DNA of 64,000 nucleotides from Pseudomonas japonica (GTDB lineage: Bacteria; Pseudomonadota; Gammaproteobacteria; Pseudomonadales; Pseudomonadaceae): NCBI RefSeq assembly GCF_013522925.1, contig NZ_JAAMQU010000007.1:1-64000 (forward strand). The letters are read 5' to 3'. Of this stretch, positions 54,481 through 63,002 are shown in pieces. Numbering within the stretch: position 1 is the first letter of the stretch; every line of letters starts with the position of its first letter. The position numbers were made by a program, and so were the translations under genes. The notes under the pieces are model-generated. The model ran no database searches. It saw only the letters and a program-made list of their open reading frames with translations, and had not been told where the DNA came from.

Positions 54481-55557
54481 ATGGCCGATTTACCGATCAA
54501 CGATCTGAACGTCGCCTCGAACGAGACGCTGATCACCCCCGATCAACTCAAGCGCGACATCCCTCTCAGCGACGCAGCACAAGCGACCGTGGCCAAGGGC
54601 CGGGATGTGATTCGCAACATTCTGGACGGCAACGACCACCGCGTGTTCGTGGTAATCGGGCCTTGCTCGATTCACGATATCGAAGCCGCCCACGACTACG
54701 CTCGCCGCTTGAAAGCTCTGGCCGAGGAAGTGTCCGACACGTTGTATCTGGTGATGCGAGTGTATTTCGAGAAGCCGCGCACCACCGTAGGCTGGAAGGG
54801 CCTGATCAACGACCCTTACCTGGACGACTCCTTCAAGATCGCCGATGGCTTGCATATCGGGCGCCAGCTGTTGCTGGACCTGGCTGAAATGGGCCTGCCC
54901 ACGGCTACTGAAGCGCTGGACCCGATTTCGCCGCAATACCTGCAGGACCTGATCAGTTGGTCCGCCATCGGCGCCCGCACCACCGAATCCCAGACCCACC
55001 GCGAAATGGCGTCCGGCTTGTCTTCGGCAGTTGGCTTCAAGAATGGCACCGATGGCGGCCTCACCGTTGCGATCAACGCCTTGCAGTCCGTTTCCAAGCC
55101 CCATCGTTTCCTGGGCATCAACCCGGAAGGCGGCGTGTCCATCGTCACCACCAAGGGCAACGCCTATGGCCATGTGGTGCTGCGCGGCGGCAACGGCAAG
55201 CCCAACTATGATTCGGTGAGCGTGGCACTGTGCGAGCAAGCGCTGGACAAAGCCGGCATTCGCCCCAACATCATGATCGACTGCAGCCACGCCAACTCCA
55301 ACAAGGATCCGGCGCTGCAGCCTCTGGTGATGGAGAACGTGGCGAACCAGATCGTCGAGGGCAATACGTCGATCATCGGCCTGATGGTTGAAAGCCATAT
55401 CAACGCCGGCGCGCAGGCGATCCCCAAGGACCTTTCCGAGCTCCAATATGGCGTATCGGTGACTGACGCCTGTATCGGCTGGGACACGACCGAGCAAAGC
55501 ATTCGGGCGATGAGAGACAAGCTCAAGCCACTTCTGGCGGGGCGTCAGCGCGGCTGA
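54481..55557 (+). CDS. 3-deoxy-7-phosphoheptulonate synthase (DAHP synthase, class I)
   Basis: A 358-residue enzyme of the AroF/AroG/AroH type, which condenses phosphoenolpyruvate and erythrose 4-phosphate in the first step of the shikimate pathway. Key segments: FVVIGPCSIHDIEAAHDYARRL, YFEKPRTTVGWKGLINDP with the PEP-binding arginine and lysine, GARTTESQTHRE and MIDCSHANSNKDP with metal ligands. Which aromatic amino acid inhibits it cannot be read from sequence here. It is divergent from the stress protein gene and followed by a terminator. Confidence 0.96.
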   Translation: MADLPINDLNVASNETLITPDQLKRDIPLSDAAQATVAKGRDVIRNILDGNDHRVFVVIGPCSIHDIEAAHDYARRLKALAEEVSDTLYLVMRVYFEKPRTTVGWKGLINDPYLDDSFKIADGLHIGRQLLLDLAEMGLPTATEALDPISPQYLQDLISWSAIGARTTESQTHREMASGLSSAVGFKNGTDGGLTVAINALQSVSKPHRFLGINPEGGVSIVTTKGNAYGHVVLRGGNGKPNYDSVSVALCEQALDKAGIRPNIMIDCSHANSNKDPALQPLVMENVANQIVEGNTSIIGLMVESHINAGAQAIPKDLSELQYGVSVTDACIGWDTTEQSIRAMRDKLKPLLAGRQRG

Positions 55558-55582
55558 GGCAGTTCTGGGCTGGCCACGATGA

Positions 55583-55606
55583 AACGCCGGGATAACCCGG
55601 CGTTTT
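55583..55606 (+). terminator. Terminator of DAHP synthase gene
   Basis: AACGCCGGG (55583-55591) pairs with CCCGGCGTT (55596-55604) around ATAA, followed by TT. Confidence 0.85.
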
Positions 55607-55622
55607 CATGTAAGGCGCTCGC

Positions 55623-55904
55623 TTACAGCTTGGCAGCCCGCCGCTGGTGGCGTTCCATATACCGCTCTACATACGAGCAGGAAGGAATGACCGTGTAGCC
55701 CATGCTGTCGGCGTACTCAAGGGCTTTTTCGGTCAGGGCGGCGGCTATCCCCCTGCCTCGCAGGGCGTTGGGGACAAACGTGCGGTAGATATCCAGCGTC
55801 TGCTTGCCCAGATCCATGTAGGTCAGGTAAGCACGATGGCCGTCCACGTTGGTCTCGAACTGATGACCTGCCTGGTCATGATGAATGGACAACGCCTCGC
55901 TCAT
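55623..55904 (-). CDS. Small GNAT-like N-acetyltransferase (YjdJ-type)
   Basis: A 93-residue protein of the short GNAT type. It contains HRAYLTYMDLGKQTLDIYRTFVP, the acetyl-CoA loop ALRGRGIAAALTEKALEYADSMG, and IPSCSYVERYMERH, which fits the YjdJ-like single-domain acetyltransferases. These proteins bind CoA but their substrates are mostly unknown. No operon partner. Confidence 0.88.
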   Translation of the reverse strand: MSEALSIHHDQAGHQFETNVDGHRAYLTYMDLGKQTLDIYRTFVPNALRGRGIAAALTEKALEYADSMGYTVIPSCSYVERYMERHQRRAAKL

Positions 55905-56246
55905 TTCGAATCCTCGCGGGTCTTGGAATTAGACCCCTACCATACCGCTGTTTCATCGTTGTTGGAACTGCTGTCGCAATCGGGCGATCGCGCTCGCAGG
56001 CCTGGCGGCACCGTTACGGCCTTTGACAGCCCATGGCCCCTGAACGGTTCCGCGGACATCACGCGCCGAACGTCCGAGGGTTGGACTGCGCCTAGACCCT
56101 GAAAGTCACTGCAAGTTCCAACTAGTGGCAAGTTCGATAAGGTGTAACTGCTGATCTTCTAGTTGCCCCACTGATATGGATCCTGAGCCGCAACTACGCC
56201 ATCAGGCTTTTCGCAGGCGTTGAACCGATAGATTTTTTAACCGTTC

Positions 56247-56275
56247 TTGCGCAGTTCCAGTTTACTTACTACAAG
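56247..56275 (+). promoter_or_regulatory. Candidate oprI promoter
   Basis: TTGCGC (56247-56252) and TACAAG (56270-56275) are 17 nt apart, as for a housekeeping sigma factor. Neither hexamer is perfect. The distance to the oprI start codon is about 80 nt. Confidence 0.45.
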
Positions 56276-56301
56276 TAATGAGTACTATGTACGCCGGCTA
56301 T

Positions 56302-56319
56302 TTTCTCGACCTCGAGAAA
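56302..56319 (+). promoter_or_regulatory. Hairpin in oprI 5' UTR
   Basis: TTTCTCGA (56302-56309) and TCGAGAAA (56312-56319) form a perfect 8-bp dyad about 37 nt before the start codon. It may stabilise the abundant oprI mRNA or influence translation. Confidence 0.5.
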
Positions 56320-56356
56320 TGGCTACTAAATAGAAAGTCCTTTGAAGGGGAACACG

Positions 56357-56608
56357 ATGAACAACGTTCTGAAATTCTCTGCTCTGGCTCTGGCTGCCGT
56401 TCTGGCTACCGGCTGCAGCAGCGCGTCCAAAGAATCCGAAGCTCGCCTGACCGCTACCGAAGACGCTGCCGCTCGCGCACAAGCCCGTGCCGACGAAGCG
56501 TATCGCAAAGCTGACGAAGCTCTGGCCGCTGCTCAGAAAGCCCAGCAGACCGCAGACGAAGCCAACGAGCGCGCTCTGCGCATGCTCGACAAGGCTAGCC
56601 GCAAGTAA
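56357..56608 (+). CDS. oprI: Major outer-membrane lipoprotein OprI
   Basis: An 83-residue lipoprotein of exactly the expected length for OprI, the Pseudomonas relative of Braun's lipoprotein Lpp. The lipobox LATGC gives lipidated Cys20. Two heptad-repeat runs follow ([19 protein letters not shown] and [19 protein letters not shown]), which form the trimeric coiled coil, and the chain ends in KASRK with terminal Lys83. That lysine is expected to be linked to peptidoglycan by an L,D-transpeptidase, and a YkuD-domain enzyme is encoded just downstream. GGGG-rich site before the ATG; terminator after the stop. Confidence 0.97.
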   Translation: MNNVLKFSALALAAVLATGCSSASKESEARLTATEDAAARAQARADEAYRKADEALAAAQKAQQTADEANERALRMLDKASRK

Positions 56609-56628
56609 TCCTTCGGGATAGCTGCAAA

Positions 56629-56660
56629 AAAAACCGGCCTATGCATGTAGGCCGGTTTTT
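56629..56660. terminator. Terminator between oprI and L,D-transpeptidase
   Basis: ACCGGCCT (56633-56640) pairs with AGGCCGGT (56649-56656) around an 8-nt loop, with A and T runs on the flanks, suited to both convergent genes. Confidence 0.9.
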
Positions 56661-56673
56661 TATTGCCACCTTG

Positions 56674-57636
56674 TTACAGCGGCTGCGCAGGCGCCGTGCT
56701 CAACGCCGGGCTACCGGGAGCGCCAATAACTACCGGTAGCCCGTCCTCGGCACCGATCACATCCCGCACCCGGTCCCAATCCACGCTGACTACACCGGTG
56801 AGGTCCTTGCGATTGAGCAATGCATTGATCACCGCAGTGTGCTTGTCCTCGCCAGACGGTGCGCCCTGGGCATCCAGCGGCGTGTGCGCCTCCAGATACA
56901 CCTGCCCGCTCGCCACACCGAACTTGTAAGGCTCATTGATGATTCGCACCGGAGTACCTACCGGTACCAGGGTGGAGAGTTCGAGCACATTCTCGTTGTA
57001 CATGCGGAAGCAACCATGACTGGTGCGCGTGCCAATCCCAAACTTTTTGTTCGAACCATGAATCAGGTACCCAGGCAGGCCCAGGGAGAACTTGAAGGGG
57101 CCCAGCGGGTTGTCCGGGCCTGGCGGCACCACGTTCGGCAGCGGATCGCCATCGGCCGCATGCTCGGCCTTGACCGAGGCAGGCGGCGTCCACGACGGGT
57201 TGGCCGTCTTGGCGATGATTTTGGTGGTCGCTACCGGCGAGCCCCAGCCTTCGCGCCCGATACCCAGCGGGTAGGTGCGCACTGTGCCCTGCCCTTTCGG
57301 GTAGTAGTAAAGCCGGTATTCGGCCAGGTTGATAACGATCCCCTCCCGCGGGCCAGGCGGCAGAATGAACCGGGTGGGCAATACGATTTCAGTCCCCGGC
57401 TTGGGTAGCCAGGCATCCACGCCGGGGTTGGCCGCGAGCATCTCGTTGTAGCCCAGGTCATAGGCCTGGGCGAGGTCAGCGAAGGTGTCTTCATATTTGG
57501 CGGCAACCGTCTGCACCTGGCCGACGATATCTTCCCCCGGCGGGGGCAGCGGAAACTCCAGCGCTGTCGCGGGCCCCGCCACGAGGACAGCGGCCAGGGA
57601 CAGGCAACGGCTAAAGGCTGGGAAGCGCGGCAACAT
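56674..57636 (-). CDS. L,D-transpeptidase (YkuD domain)
   Basis: A 320-residue periplasmic enzyme with signal peptide (about 1-25). A LysM-like segment (residues 36-90: YEDTFADLAQAYDLGYNEML, AANPGVDAWLPKPGT) binds peptidoglycan. The catalytic YkuD domain spans 95-235 with Gly/His in GYLIHGSNKKFGIGTR (His193) and the motif SHGCFRM, Cys209 being nucleophile. Enzymes of this ErfK/YbiS type attach Lpp-like lipoproteins to meso-DAP or make 3-3 cross-links. Its convergent position next to oprI supports an OprI-anchoring role, by inference. Confidence 0.93.
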   Translation of the reverse strand: MLPRFPAFSRCLSLAAVLVAGPATALEFPLPPPGEDIVGQVQTVAAKYEDTFADLAQAYDLGYNEMLAANPGVDAWLPKPGTEIVLPTRFILPPGPREGIVINLAEYRLYYYPKGQGTVRTYPLGIGREGWGSPVATTKIIAKTANPSWTPPASVKAEHAADGDPLPNVVPPGPDNPLGPFKFSLGLPGYLIHGSNKKFGIGTRTSHGCFRMYNENVLELSTLVPVGTPVRIINEPYKFGVASGQVYLEAHTPLDAQGAPSGEDKHTAVINALLNRKDLTGVVSVDWDRVRDVIGAEDGLPVVIGAPGSPALSTAPAQPL

Positions 57637-57731
57637 CCTGGAAAATCCTTAAATGCAATGAACCAAGGCACAAATCGGCGATTGTACACCTGGCCCCAGC
57701 GCGGCGGGAACGCCGCAGCCCAACGGCAGGC

Positions 57732-58028
57732 TTAATCGTAGTCGTTCTGTAGGCCCGGCCACACGGGCCGGGTTCCCTTGCGCTGGGCAAAAAGAATGGC
57801 GCGGCACAACGGGCACAGCCGGGTATCGCGAAAGATGCCCCGGGCCACGTTCTGCCAGCGCGGTTGGGCCGGCAGCAAGCCACCACACAAGGTACGGTCG
57901 ATGGAGCCGCCCAGTTCCAGTTGCCGGGCGGCCACGTGCACCCGCACTTCCTGGCAGGCGAACAGGTCGAGCTGTTCGTCAGGTTCGATCAATTGGTAGG
58001 CGTGCAGGGACCAGGCAGGACGTGGCAT
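57732..58028 (-). CDS. Small conserved hypothetical protein with Cys motifs
   Basis: A 98-residue cytosolic protein starting MPRPAWSLHAYQLIEPDEQ. It has cysteines in LFACQEVRV, DRTLCGGLLP and a CxxC in RLCPLCRAILF, which might form a small zinc site. The gene is on the same strand as tesA and 54 nt after it, hence probably in the same transcript. I remember a homologue at this place in P. aeruginosa (between L,D-transpeptidase and tesA) but no function. Confidence 0.75.
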   Translation of the reverse strand: MPRPAWSLHAYQLIEPDEQLDLFACQEVRVHVAARQLELGGSIDRTLCGGLLPAQPRWQNVARGIFRDTRLCPLCRAILFAQRKGTRPVWPGLQNDYD

Positions 58029-58082
58029 AGGGGCTCCGGAAGGGGGCGCAACCTTAGCTCAAAGCCTGCCCGGAGAAAAGTC

Positions 58083-58688
58083 TCACAACAGGGGTTTGAG
58101 GCTTGGCCATACATTTTCCAGCAAGCGCGGCTGCGCCTCGGCGCGGGGATGGATGCCATCCTCCTGCATCAGGGGCGCGACACCACCTACGCCGTCCAAT
58201 AAAGAGGGGACGAGGGGAACCTGCTTCTCGCTGGCGACCTGCTGATACACCCGGCTGAACGCATTGATGTAAGCCGCGCCGTAGTTCGGCGGAAGTGGAA
58301 CACCCAGCAACAGCACGCGAGCACCGCTCTGCTGGGCACGATCAACAATCCATGTAAGGTTTTGTTGCAATTGCGCTGGCGGCTGCCCGCGTAACCCATC
58401 GTTGCCCCCAAGCTCCACGATCAGCAGGTCCGGCTTGTTCGCCGCAAGCAGCGGCTCCAGCCGCGCGCGCCCGTTGGCACTGGTGTCACCGGTGATCGAA
58501 GCGTTGACCACCTGGTCGGCATAACCCTCTTCTTTCAGCCGCTGCTGCAGCAGGGCAACCCACCCTTTGGAGGTATCCAGGCCGAAACCGGCGCTGATAC
58601 TATCGCCCAGCACCAGCAAGGTCCCTGCGCCAGCGGTCTCAGCCATGCAGACCGCCCACAGCGCGGCGGCCACTTTCCACATACGCAT
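58083..58688 (-). CDS. tesA: Arylesterase/thioesterase TesA (GDSL)
   Basis: A 201-residue periplasmic SGNH hydrolase from ATG 58688, with GGAG 6 nt upstream. Signal peptide of about 21 residues (VAAALWAVCMAETAGAG). Catalytic blocks: LVLGDSISAGFGL (Ser30), ITGDTSANGRARL, ELGGNDGLRG and the final DGIHP with Asp and His. TesA cleaves acyl-CoA thioesters, lysophospholipids and arylesters. The divergent ABC transporter gene starts only 10 nt away. The tesA-ybbA-ybbP neighbourhood is conserved in many gamma-proteobacteria. Confidence 0.94.
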   Translation of the reverse strand: MRMWKVAAALWAVCMAETAGAGTLLVLGDSISAGFGLDTSKGWVALLQQRLKEEGYADQVVNASITGDTSANGRARLEPLLAANKPDLLIVELGGNDGLRGQPPAQLQQNLTWIVDRAQQSGARVLLLGVPLPPNYGAAYINAFSRVYQQVASEKQVPLVPSLLDGVGGVAPLMQEDGIHPRAEAQPRLLENVWPSLKPLL

Positions 58689-58698
58689 CGGAATCTCC

Positions 58699-59382
58699 AT
58701 GGGCGCAAGCATTCTCACAGCGCGGAACCTTAGCAAAGTGGTTTCCGGCACGGAAGGCGATTTGCACATTCTTCACGCGCTCTCACTCGAACTGGCCGCG
58801 GGCGACAGCCTGGCCATCGTGGGCGCGTCTGGCTCGGGCAAATCCACCTTGCTGGGGCTTCTGGCCGGCCTGGATCAACCCAGCGACGGCGAAGTAACAC
58901 TGGCGGGCCGCGCCCTCAATGGGCTTAGCGAAGACCAGCGCGCTCAGGTAAGGGCCGAGCACGTAGGCTTCGTGTTCCAGTCGTTCCAACTGCTGGAAAC
59001 CCTTACAGCACTGGAAAACGTGATGTTACCCCTGGAGTTGCACGGCCGTGCCGACGCGCGCGCCCAGGCCACCGCCCTGTTGAGCCGGGTGGGGTTGGGG
59101 GAGCGCCTGGGGCATTGGCCGCGGCAGTTGTCCGGTGGCGAGCAACAGCGGGTGGCTATTGCGCGAGCGTTCGCTGCCGAACCCGCGGTGCTGTTCGCCG
59201 ATGAGCCCACAGGTAACCTGGACACTCACACCGGCGAGAAAATCACCGAACTGTTGTTCACGCTCAACCGTGAACGCGGGACCACCCTGGTACTGGTAAC
59301 CCATGACGAGCGCCTGGCCCACCGCTGCCGGCGCTGGATACGCCTGGAGGCGGGGCAACTGGTTGCCTCGGGGGCCAACTGA
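58699..59382 (+). CDS. ABC transporter ATP-binding protein (YbbA-like)
   Basis: A 227-residue ATPase of the MacB/LolD type. Walker A is GASGSGKST, the Q loop lies at FVFQSFQLLETL, the signature is LSGGEQQRVAIARAF, Walker B is VLFADEPTGNLD and the H-loop is VTHDERLAHRC. It lacks permease segments, so it works with the FtsX-type permease that overlaps its stop codon by one base. The start codon at 58699 is 10 nt from that of the divergent tesA. Substrate in this family is often a lipid or envelope component. Confidence 0.94.
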   Translation: MGASILTARNLSKVVSGTEGDLHILHALSLELAAGDSLAIVGASGSGKSTLLGLLAGLDQPSDGEVTLAGRALNGLSEDQRAQVRAEHVGFVFQSFQLLETLTALENVMLPLELHGRADARAQATALLSRVGLGERLGHWPRQLSGGEQQRVAIARAFAAEPAVLFADEPTGNLDTHTGEKITELLFTLNRERGTTLVLVTHDERLAHRCRRWIRLEAGQLVASGAN

Positions 59383-61889
59383 TGGCGCCCGGCAGGCTGG
59401 GGCTGGGCCACCTCTGGCGCCTTGCCGCGCGGCAACTGCGGCGCGATGCACGCGCCGGGGAGCTACGGGTGCTGTTCTTTTCCTTGCTGGTAGCGGTGGT
59501 AGCGAGTACAGCCATAGGCTATTTCGGTGCTCGCCTGAATGCCGCCATGCAGTTGCGCGCGACCGAATTCCTGGGCGCCGACCTGGTGTTGCAAGGCAGC
59601 ACACCGGCACGGCCGGAACAACTGCGTACCGGGCGAGAGCTGGGGCTGGATCACGCACAGGTGGTGGAATTCAGCAGCGTGGTCGCGACCGACCAGGCCA
59701 TCGAGCTGTCCAGCGTGAAAGCCGTGGACAGTGATTACCCGTTGCGAGGCAAGTTGCGCAGCGCCGCCCAGCCCTACGGCGAGGAGGTCGAAGGCGGCGC
59801 GCCGGCCCCGGGCGAGGCGTGGGTAGAGCCGCGCCTGCTCAGCGCACTCGGGCTGAAGATCGGCGACAGCGTGGACATCGGTTCGAAGCGGCTGACGCTA
59901 ACCCGGGTGCTCACCTACGAACCGGACCGCGCCGGTAATTTCTACAGCCTTACCCCACGTGTGATGATCAACCTGGACGACCTGGCGGCCACGGGGGTTG
60001 TGCAGCCCGGCAGCCGGGTGACCTTCCGCGACCTGTGGCGCGGGGATGCCGTGAACCTGGAGCAGTACCGCGAGCTGGTCAAGGTAGGGCTGAACCCGAA
60101 CCAGGCCTTGCGCGATGCCCGTGACAGCAACCGCCAGGTCGGCGGCGCACTCAGCAAGGCCGAGCGCTACCTGAACATGGCCAGCCTGGTGGCGATACTG
60201 CTTGCCGGGGTTGCCGTGGCATTGTCGGCCGCCCGTTTCGCCGCTCGCCGTTACGACGCCAGCGCGCTGCTGCGCTGCCTTGGGTTGTCACGGCGTGATG
60301 TGTTGTGGGTGTTCTCGCTGCAACTGGCAATGCTGGGCCTTGCGGCTGCGATTGCAGGGGCGGCGGTCGGTTGGCTGGCGCAGTTCGGCATCTTCGCCCT
60401 GCTGCAGGGCCTGCTGCCGAGCGTGATCCCCGGCGGCGGCCCCTGGCCGGCGCTGGCGGGCATGGCGACCGGCATGGTTGCGCTGGCTGGCTTTGCCTTG
60501 CCGCCGCTCGCTGCCCTTGGCCGCGTGCCGCCACTGCGGGTATTACGGGGCGACCTGCTGCCGCTCCCGGCCAGCACCTGGGCCGTTTACGGCAGCGCAT
60601 TGCTGGCGCTGGGGCTGATCATGTGGCGGCTCAGCCTGGACCCACTTCTCACCGTTGCCCTCGGAGGCGCCGGGGCCTTGGCAGCCCTGCTGTTGGGGGG
60701 GCTGCTGGTGCTGGGCCTGCGCCGCTTGCGCACCGCCCTTGCGGGCGCTTCGCTGCCCTGGCGCCTGGGCGTCGGGCAATTGTTGCGTCACCCGTTTGCT
60801 GCGGCAGGGCAGGCGCTTGCCTTCGGCCTCATCCTTTTTGCCATGGCGCTGGTGGGATTACTGCGCGGTGAACTGCTGGACTCCTGGCAGCGACAGCTTC
60901 CGGCCGACGCGCCTAACTACTTTGCGCTGAACATCCTGCCCGACGAGCGCGATGCGTTCGCGGCGCGCCTGCGAGAGTATGGCGCGGTGGCCGCCCCGCT
61001 CTACCCCATCGTTCCGGGGCGGCTGACCGCGATCAATGGCCAGCCCGTGGCCGACGTGGTAACGGAAGACAGCCAGGGCCAGCGCGCGGTGCAGCGTGAC
61101 CTCAACCTCACGTGGGCCGCCGACCTGCCTGAGGGCAACCGGCTGCTGGCCGGCCAATGGTGGGCGCCTGCGCCAGGTGCGTTGCCGGGCGTGTCCGTGG
61201 AGCAGAAGCTGGCCGAGAGCCTGGGCGTGAGCGTGGGCGATACCTTGACCTTCAACGTTGGCGGCGCCGTTCGAGATACCCGCGTGGCGAGCGTGAGGAC
61301 GGTGAGTTGGGACAACTTCCAGCCCAACTTCTTCATGATCTTCGAGCCGGGTACCCTGCAGGACTTCCCGGTCACCTACCTCACCAGTTTCTATCTGGCG
61401 CCAGGCCAGGATGCCCAGGTCGTCGCCCTCGCCCGCGCCTTCCCGGCGATGACGCTGTTGCAGGTACAGGCGCTCCTCGAACAACTGCGCAGCATACTGG
61501 CGCAGGTCACCCTGGCGGTCGAGTACGTGCTGGTGTTCGTGCTGGCGGCGGGGCTGGCCGTGTTGTTCTCCGGCCTGCAAGCCACACTGGATGAGCGGAT
61601 TCATCAAGGCGCCCTCCTCCGGGCGCTTGGGGCCAGCCGAGCGTTGCTTATCCGGGCACGGCGTATCGAGTTCACTGTGCTGGGACTGGCCAGCGGCGTA
61701 CTGGCCGCGGTGGCCGCCGAAGCCGCCAGCTGGGCGCTTTACCGCTTCGCGCTGAACCTCACCTGGCACCCCCATGCCTGGCTGTTGTTATTGCCACTCG
61801 CCGGCGCGCTGGTCATTGGCGTCGCCGGGGTGTTCGGTACGCGTCGGGCGCTCAATGCCAGCCCGCTGCAGGTGCTGCGCGAGGGCTGA
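59382..61889 (+). CDS. ABC transporter permease, FtsX domain (YbbP-like)
   Basis: An 835-residue permease with ten or so transmembrane segments in two FtsX-type units and large periplasmic loops, as in YbbP. N-terminus ARQLRRDARAGELRVLFFS, first FtsX core at RYLNMASLVAILLAGVAVAL and second at AVEYVLVFVLAAGLAVLFSG with QGALLRALGASRALL. It overlaps the ATPase gene by one base (TGATG), hence strict coupling. The complex probably moves a lipid or lipoprotein rather than nutrients; the substrate is not established. Confidence 0.92.
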   Translation: MAPGRLGLGHLWRLAARQLRRDARAGELRVLFFSLLVAVVASTAIGYFGARLNAAMQLRATEFLGADLVLQGSTPARPEQLRTGRELGLDHAQVVEFSSVVATDQAIELSSVKAVDSDYPLRGKLRSAAQPYGEEVEGGAPAPGEAWVEPRLLSALGLKIGDSVDIGSKRLTLTRVLTYEPDRAGNFYSLTPRVMINLDDLAATGVVQPGSRVTFRDLWRGDAVNLEQYRELVKVGLNPNQALRDARDSNRQVGGALSKAERYLNMASLVAILLAGVAVALSAARFAARRYDASALLRCLGLSRRDVLWVFSLQLAMLGLAAAIAGAAVGWLAQFGIFALLQGLLPSVIPGGGPWPALAGMATGMVALAGFALPPLAALGRVPPLRVLRGDLLPLPASTWAVYGSALLALGLIMWRLSLDPLLTVALGGAGALAALLLGGLLVLGLRRLRTALAGASLPWRLGVGQLLRHPFAAAGQALAFGLILFAMALVGLLRGELLDSWQRQLPADAPNYFALNILPDERDAFAARLREYGAVAAPLYPIVPGRLTAINGQPVADVVTEDSQGQRAVQRDLNLTWAADLPEGNRLLAGQWWAPAPGALPGVSVEQKLAESLGVSVGDTLTFNVGGAVRDTRVASVRTVSWDNFQPNFFMIFEPGTLQDFPVTYLTSFYLAPGQDAQVVALARAFPAMTLLQVQALLEQLRSILAQVTLAVEYVLVFVLAAGLAVLFSGLQATLDERIHQGALLRALGASRALLIRARRIEFTVLGLASGVLAAVAAEAASWALYRFALNLTWHPHAWLLLLPLAGALVIGVAGVFGTRRALNASPLQVLREG

Positions 61890-61970
61890 CCAACCGCCGC
61901 AGGGCTTCGGGTGCCGCCACCTGAAGCCCTGTGGTAGGGTGGCGCGCAACAGCGCATGCCAGGAGGTTGC

Positions 61971-62444
61971 TTGAGTACCAACATCATTACCCGCGCAGGG
62001 TTCGACACGCTCAAAGCCGAGCTGGACCAGCTGTGGCGCGTCACCCGCCCTGAGATCACCCAGAAGGTGCAGTGGGCCGCCTCGCTCGGCGACCGCAGCG
62101 AAAACGCCGATTACCAGTACAACAAAAAGCTGCTGCGCGAGATCGACCGCCGCATACGCTACCTGCGCAAGCGGCTGGAAGACATTCGGGTAGTGGACTA
62201 CGCCCCTGAGCAGGAAGGCCGGGTGTTCTTCGGCGCCTGGGTGGAAGTAGAAAACCTGGAAGGCGAACTGCGCCGCTTCCGCATCGTGGGCTACGACGAA
62301 ATCTACGGGCGCAACGATTACATTTCAATCGATGCGCCCATGGCCCGGGCCCTGTTGAAGAAAGAGGAAGGCGACGAGGTGATGGTACCCACGCCCACCG
62401 GGGAAGTGTGCTGGATCATCAACCGGATCGAATACACACCCTGA
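61971..62444 (+). CDS. greB: Transcription elongation factor GreB
   Basis: A 157-residue protein from TTG 61971 after AGGAGG with 5 nt spacing; the E. coli protein has 158 residues. The N-terminal coiled coil starts ITRAGFDTLKAELDQLWRV and runs through AASLGDRSENADYQYNKKLL, which holds the catalytic acidic residues at the tip. The C-terminal FKBP-like domain ends with EVCWIINRIEYTP. It stimulates RNA cleavage by backtracked RNA polymerase. It follows the ABC permease by 81 nt. Confidence 0.95.
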   Translation: MSTNIITRAGFDTLKAELDQLWRVTRPEITQKVQWAASLGDRSENADYQYNKKLLREIDRRIRYLRKRLEDIRVVDYAPEQEGRVFFGAWVEVENLEGELRRFRIVGYDEIYGRNDYISIDAPMARALLKKEEGDEVMVPTPTGEVCWIINRIEYTP

Positions 62445-62451
62445 GGGCCGT

Positions 62452-62763
62452 TCACCCGAACGTTAGCAGCCCTTGCCTTGCCACCCGAGTGAGCGCGGCG
62501 ATCACGGCAGGCGCCTGCTCCGCAGGCGGCGATTGCACCACGGCAAGATCGAAACGGTTATCGGCGAACTGTTCCAGCGGTTGGCCCGGCTCCAGAAAGC
62601 GGACGGAAAACGGTGCCGATTTACCGTTGCGGCGAGGCCAGCCATCGAGGCAACGCAGGAGCGTAGGCTGATGGCGACCTACCAGCAGAATGCTTGGGAT
62701 ATGTGAAGCCAATGAAGAACCAGGCAGGGGGGCAAGGCAAACGATAGGGCGCGGACAACTCAT
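62452..62763 (-). CDS. Hypothetical 103-residue protein
   Basis: A 103-residue protein convergent with greB (7 nt apart). GGAG lies about 9 nt before ATG 62763. It contains a Rossmann-like start (SHIPSILLVGRHQPTLL) and RFDLAVVQSPPAEQAPAVIAALTRVA, which resembles the first part of SAM-dependent methyltransferases or DUF6231-type proteins, but is much shorter than these. It may be a truncated or minimal form. I do not recognise the family with certainty. Confidence 0.6.
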   Translation of the reverse strand: MSCPRPIVCLAPLPGSSLASHIPSILLVGRHQPTLLRCLDGWPRRNGKSAPFSVRFLEPGQPLEQFADNRFDLAVVQSPPAEQAPAVIAALTRVARQGLLTFG

Positions 62764-62938
62764 GGATACGGACTCCGCCTCACGGGTTTCGCGGGCAGGT
62801 GCGAGGCGACACCGAGCCAGCGTTTTAGCGGTATTTCAGGCTTTTGTGAAAGCCCAGGCGCCCCGCAAGTAGCTGTCTAAATCGGCGCATGGGAGGGATC
62901 CTATTAGCCATGGTGACGGGTGTCAACGGTGGTTCCAT

Positions 62939-62998
62939 TCGCCAGCTTCGCTGGTTCCTACGGTAGGAGCCAGCGAAGCCGCAGGCGCAGCTGGCGAA
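62939..62998. repeat. REP pair (two inverted copies)
   Basis: The core at 62963-62998 starts GTAGGAGCCAGCGAAGCC, continues GCAGGCGCAGCTGGCGAA and is nearly the same as at 36113-36148. The stretch at 62939-62962 is an inverted, shorter copy (TTCGCCAGCTTCGCTGG, then TTCCTAC). It lies immediately after the stop of the convergent transglycosylase gene. Confidence 0.85.
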
Positions 62999-63002
62999 AA
63001 GG

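Larger units (their letters stand above)
55905..56356. other. Non-coding region carrying the oprI promoter and 5' UTR
   Basis: No gene seen. It contains CAACTAG (56119-56125) with CTAGTTG (56159-56165), a candidate promoter at 56247-56275 and a hairpin in the oprI leader at 56302-56319. Confidence 0.65.

Noticed and set aside
60858..61775. Minus-strand open frame inside the ABC permease gene
   Set aside because: Shadow of a conserved permease; no start site or similarity.
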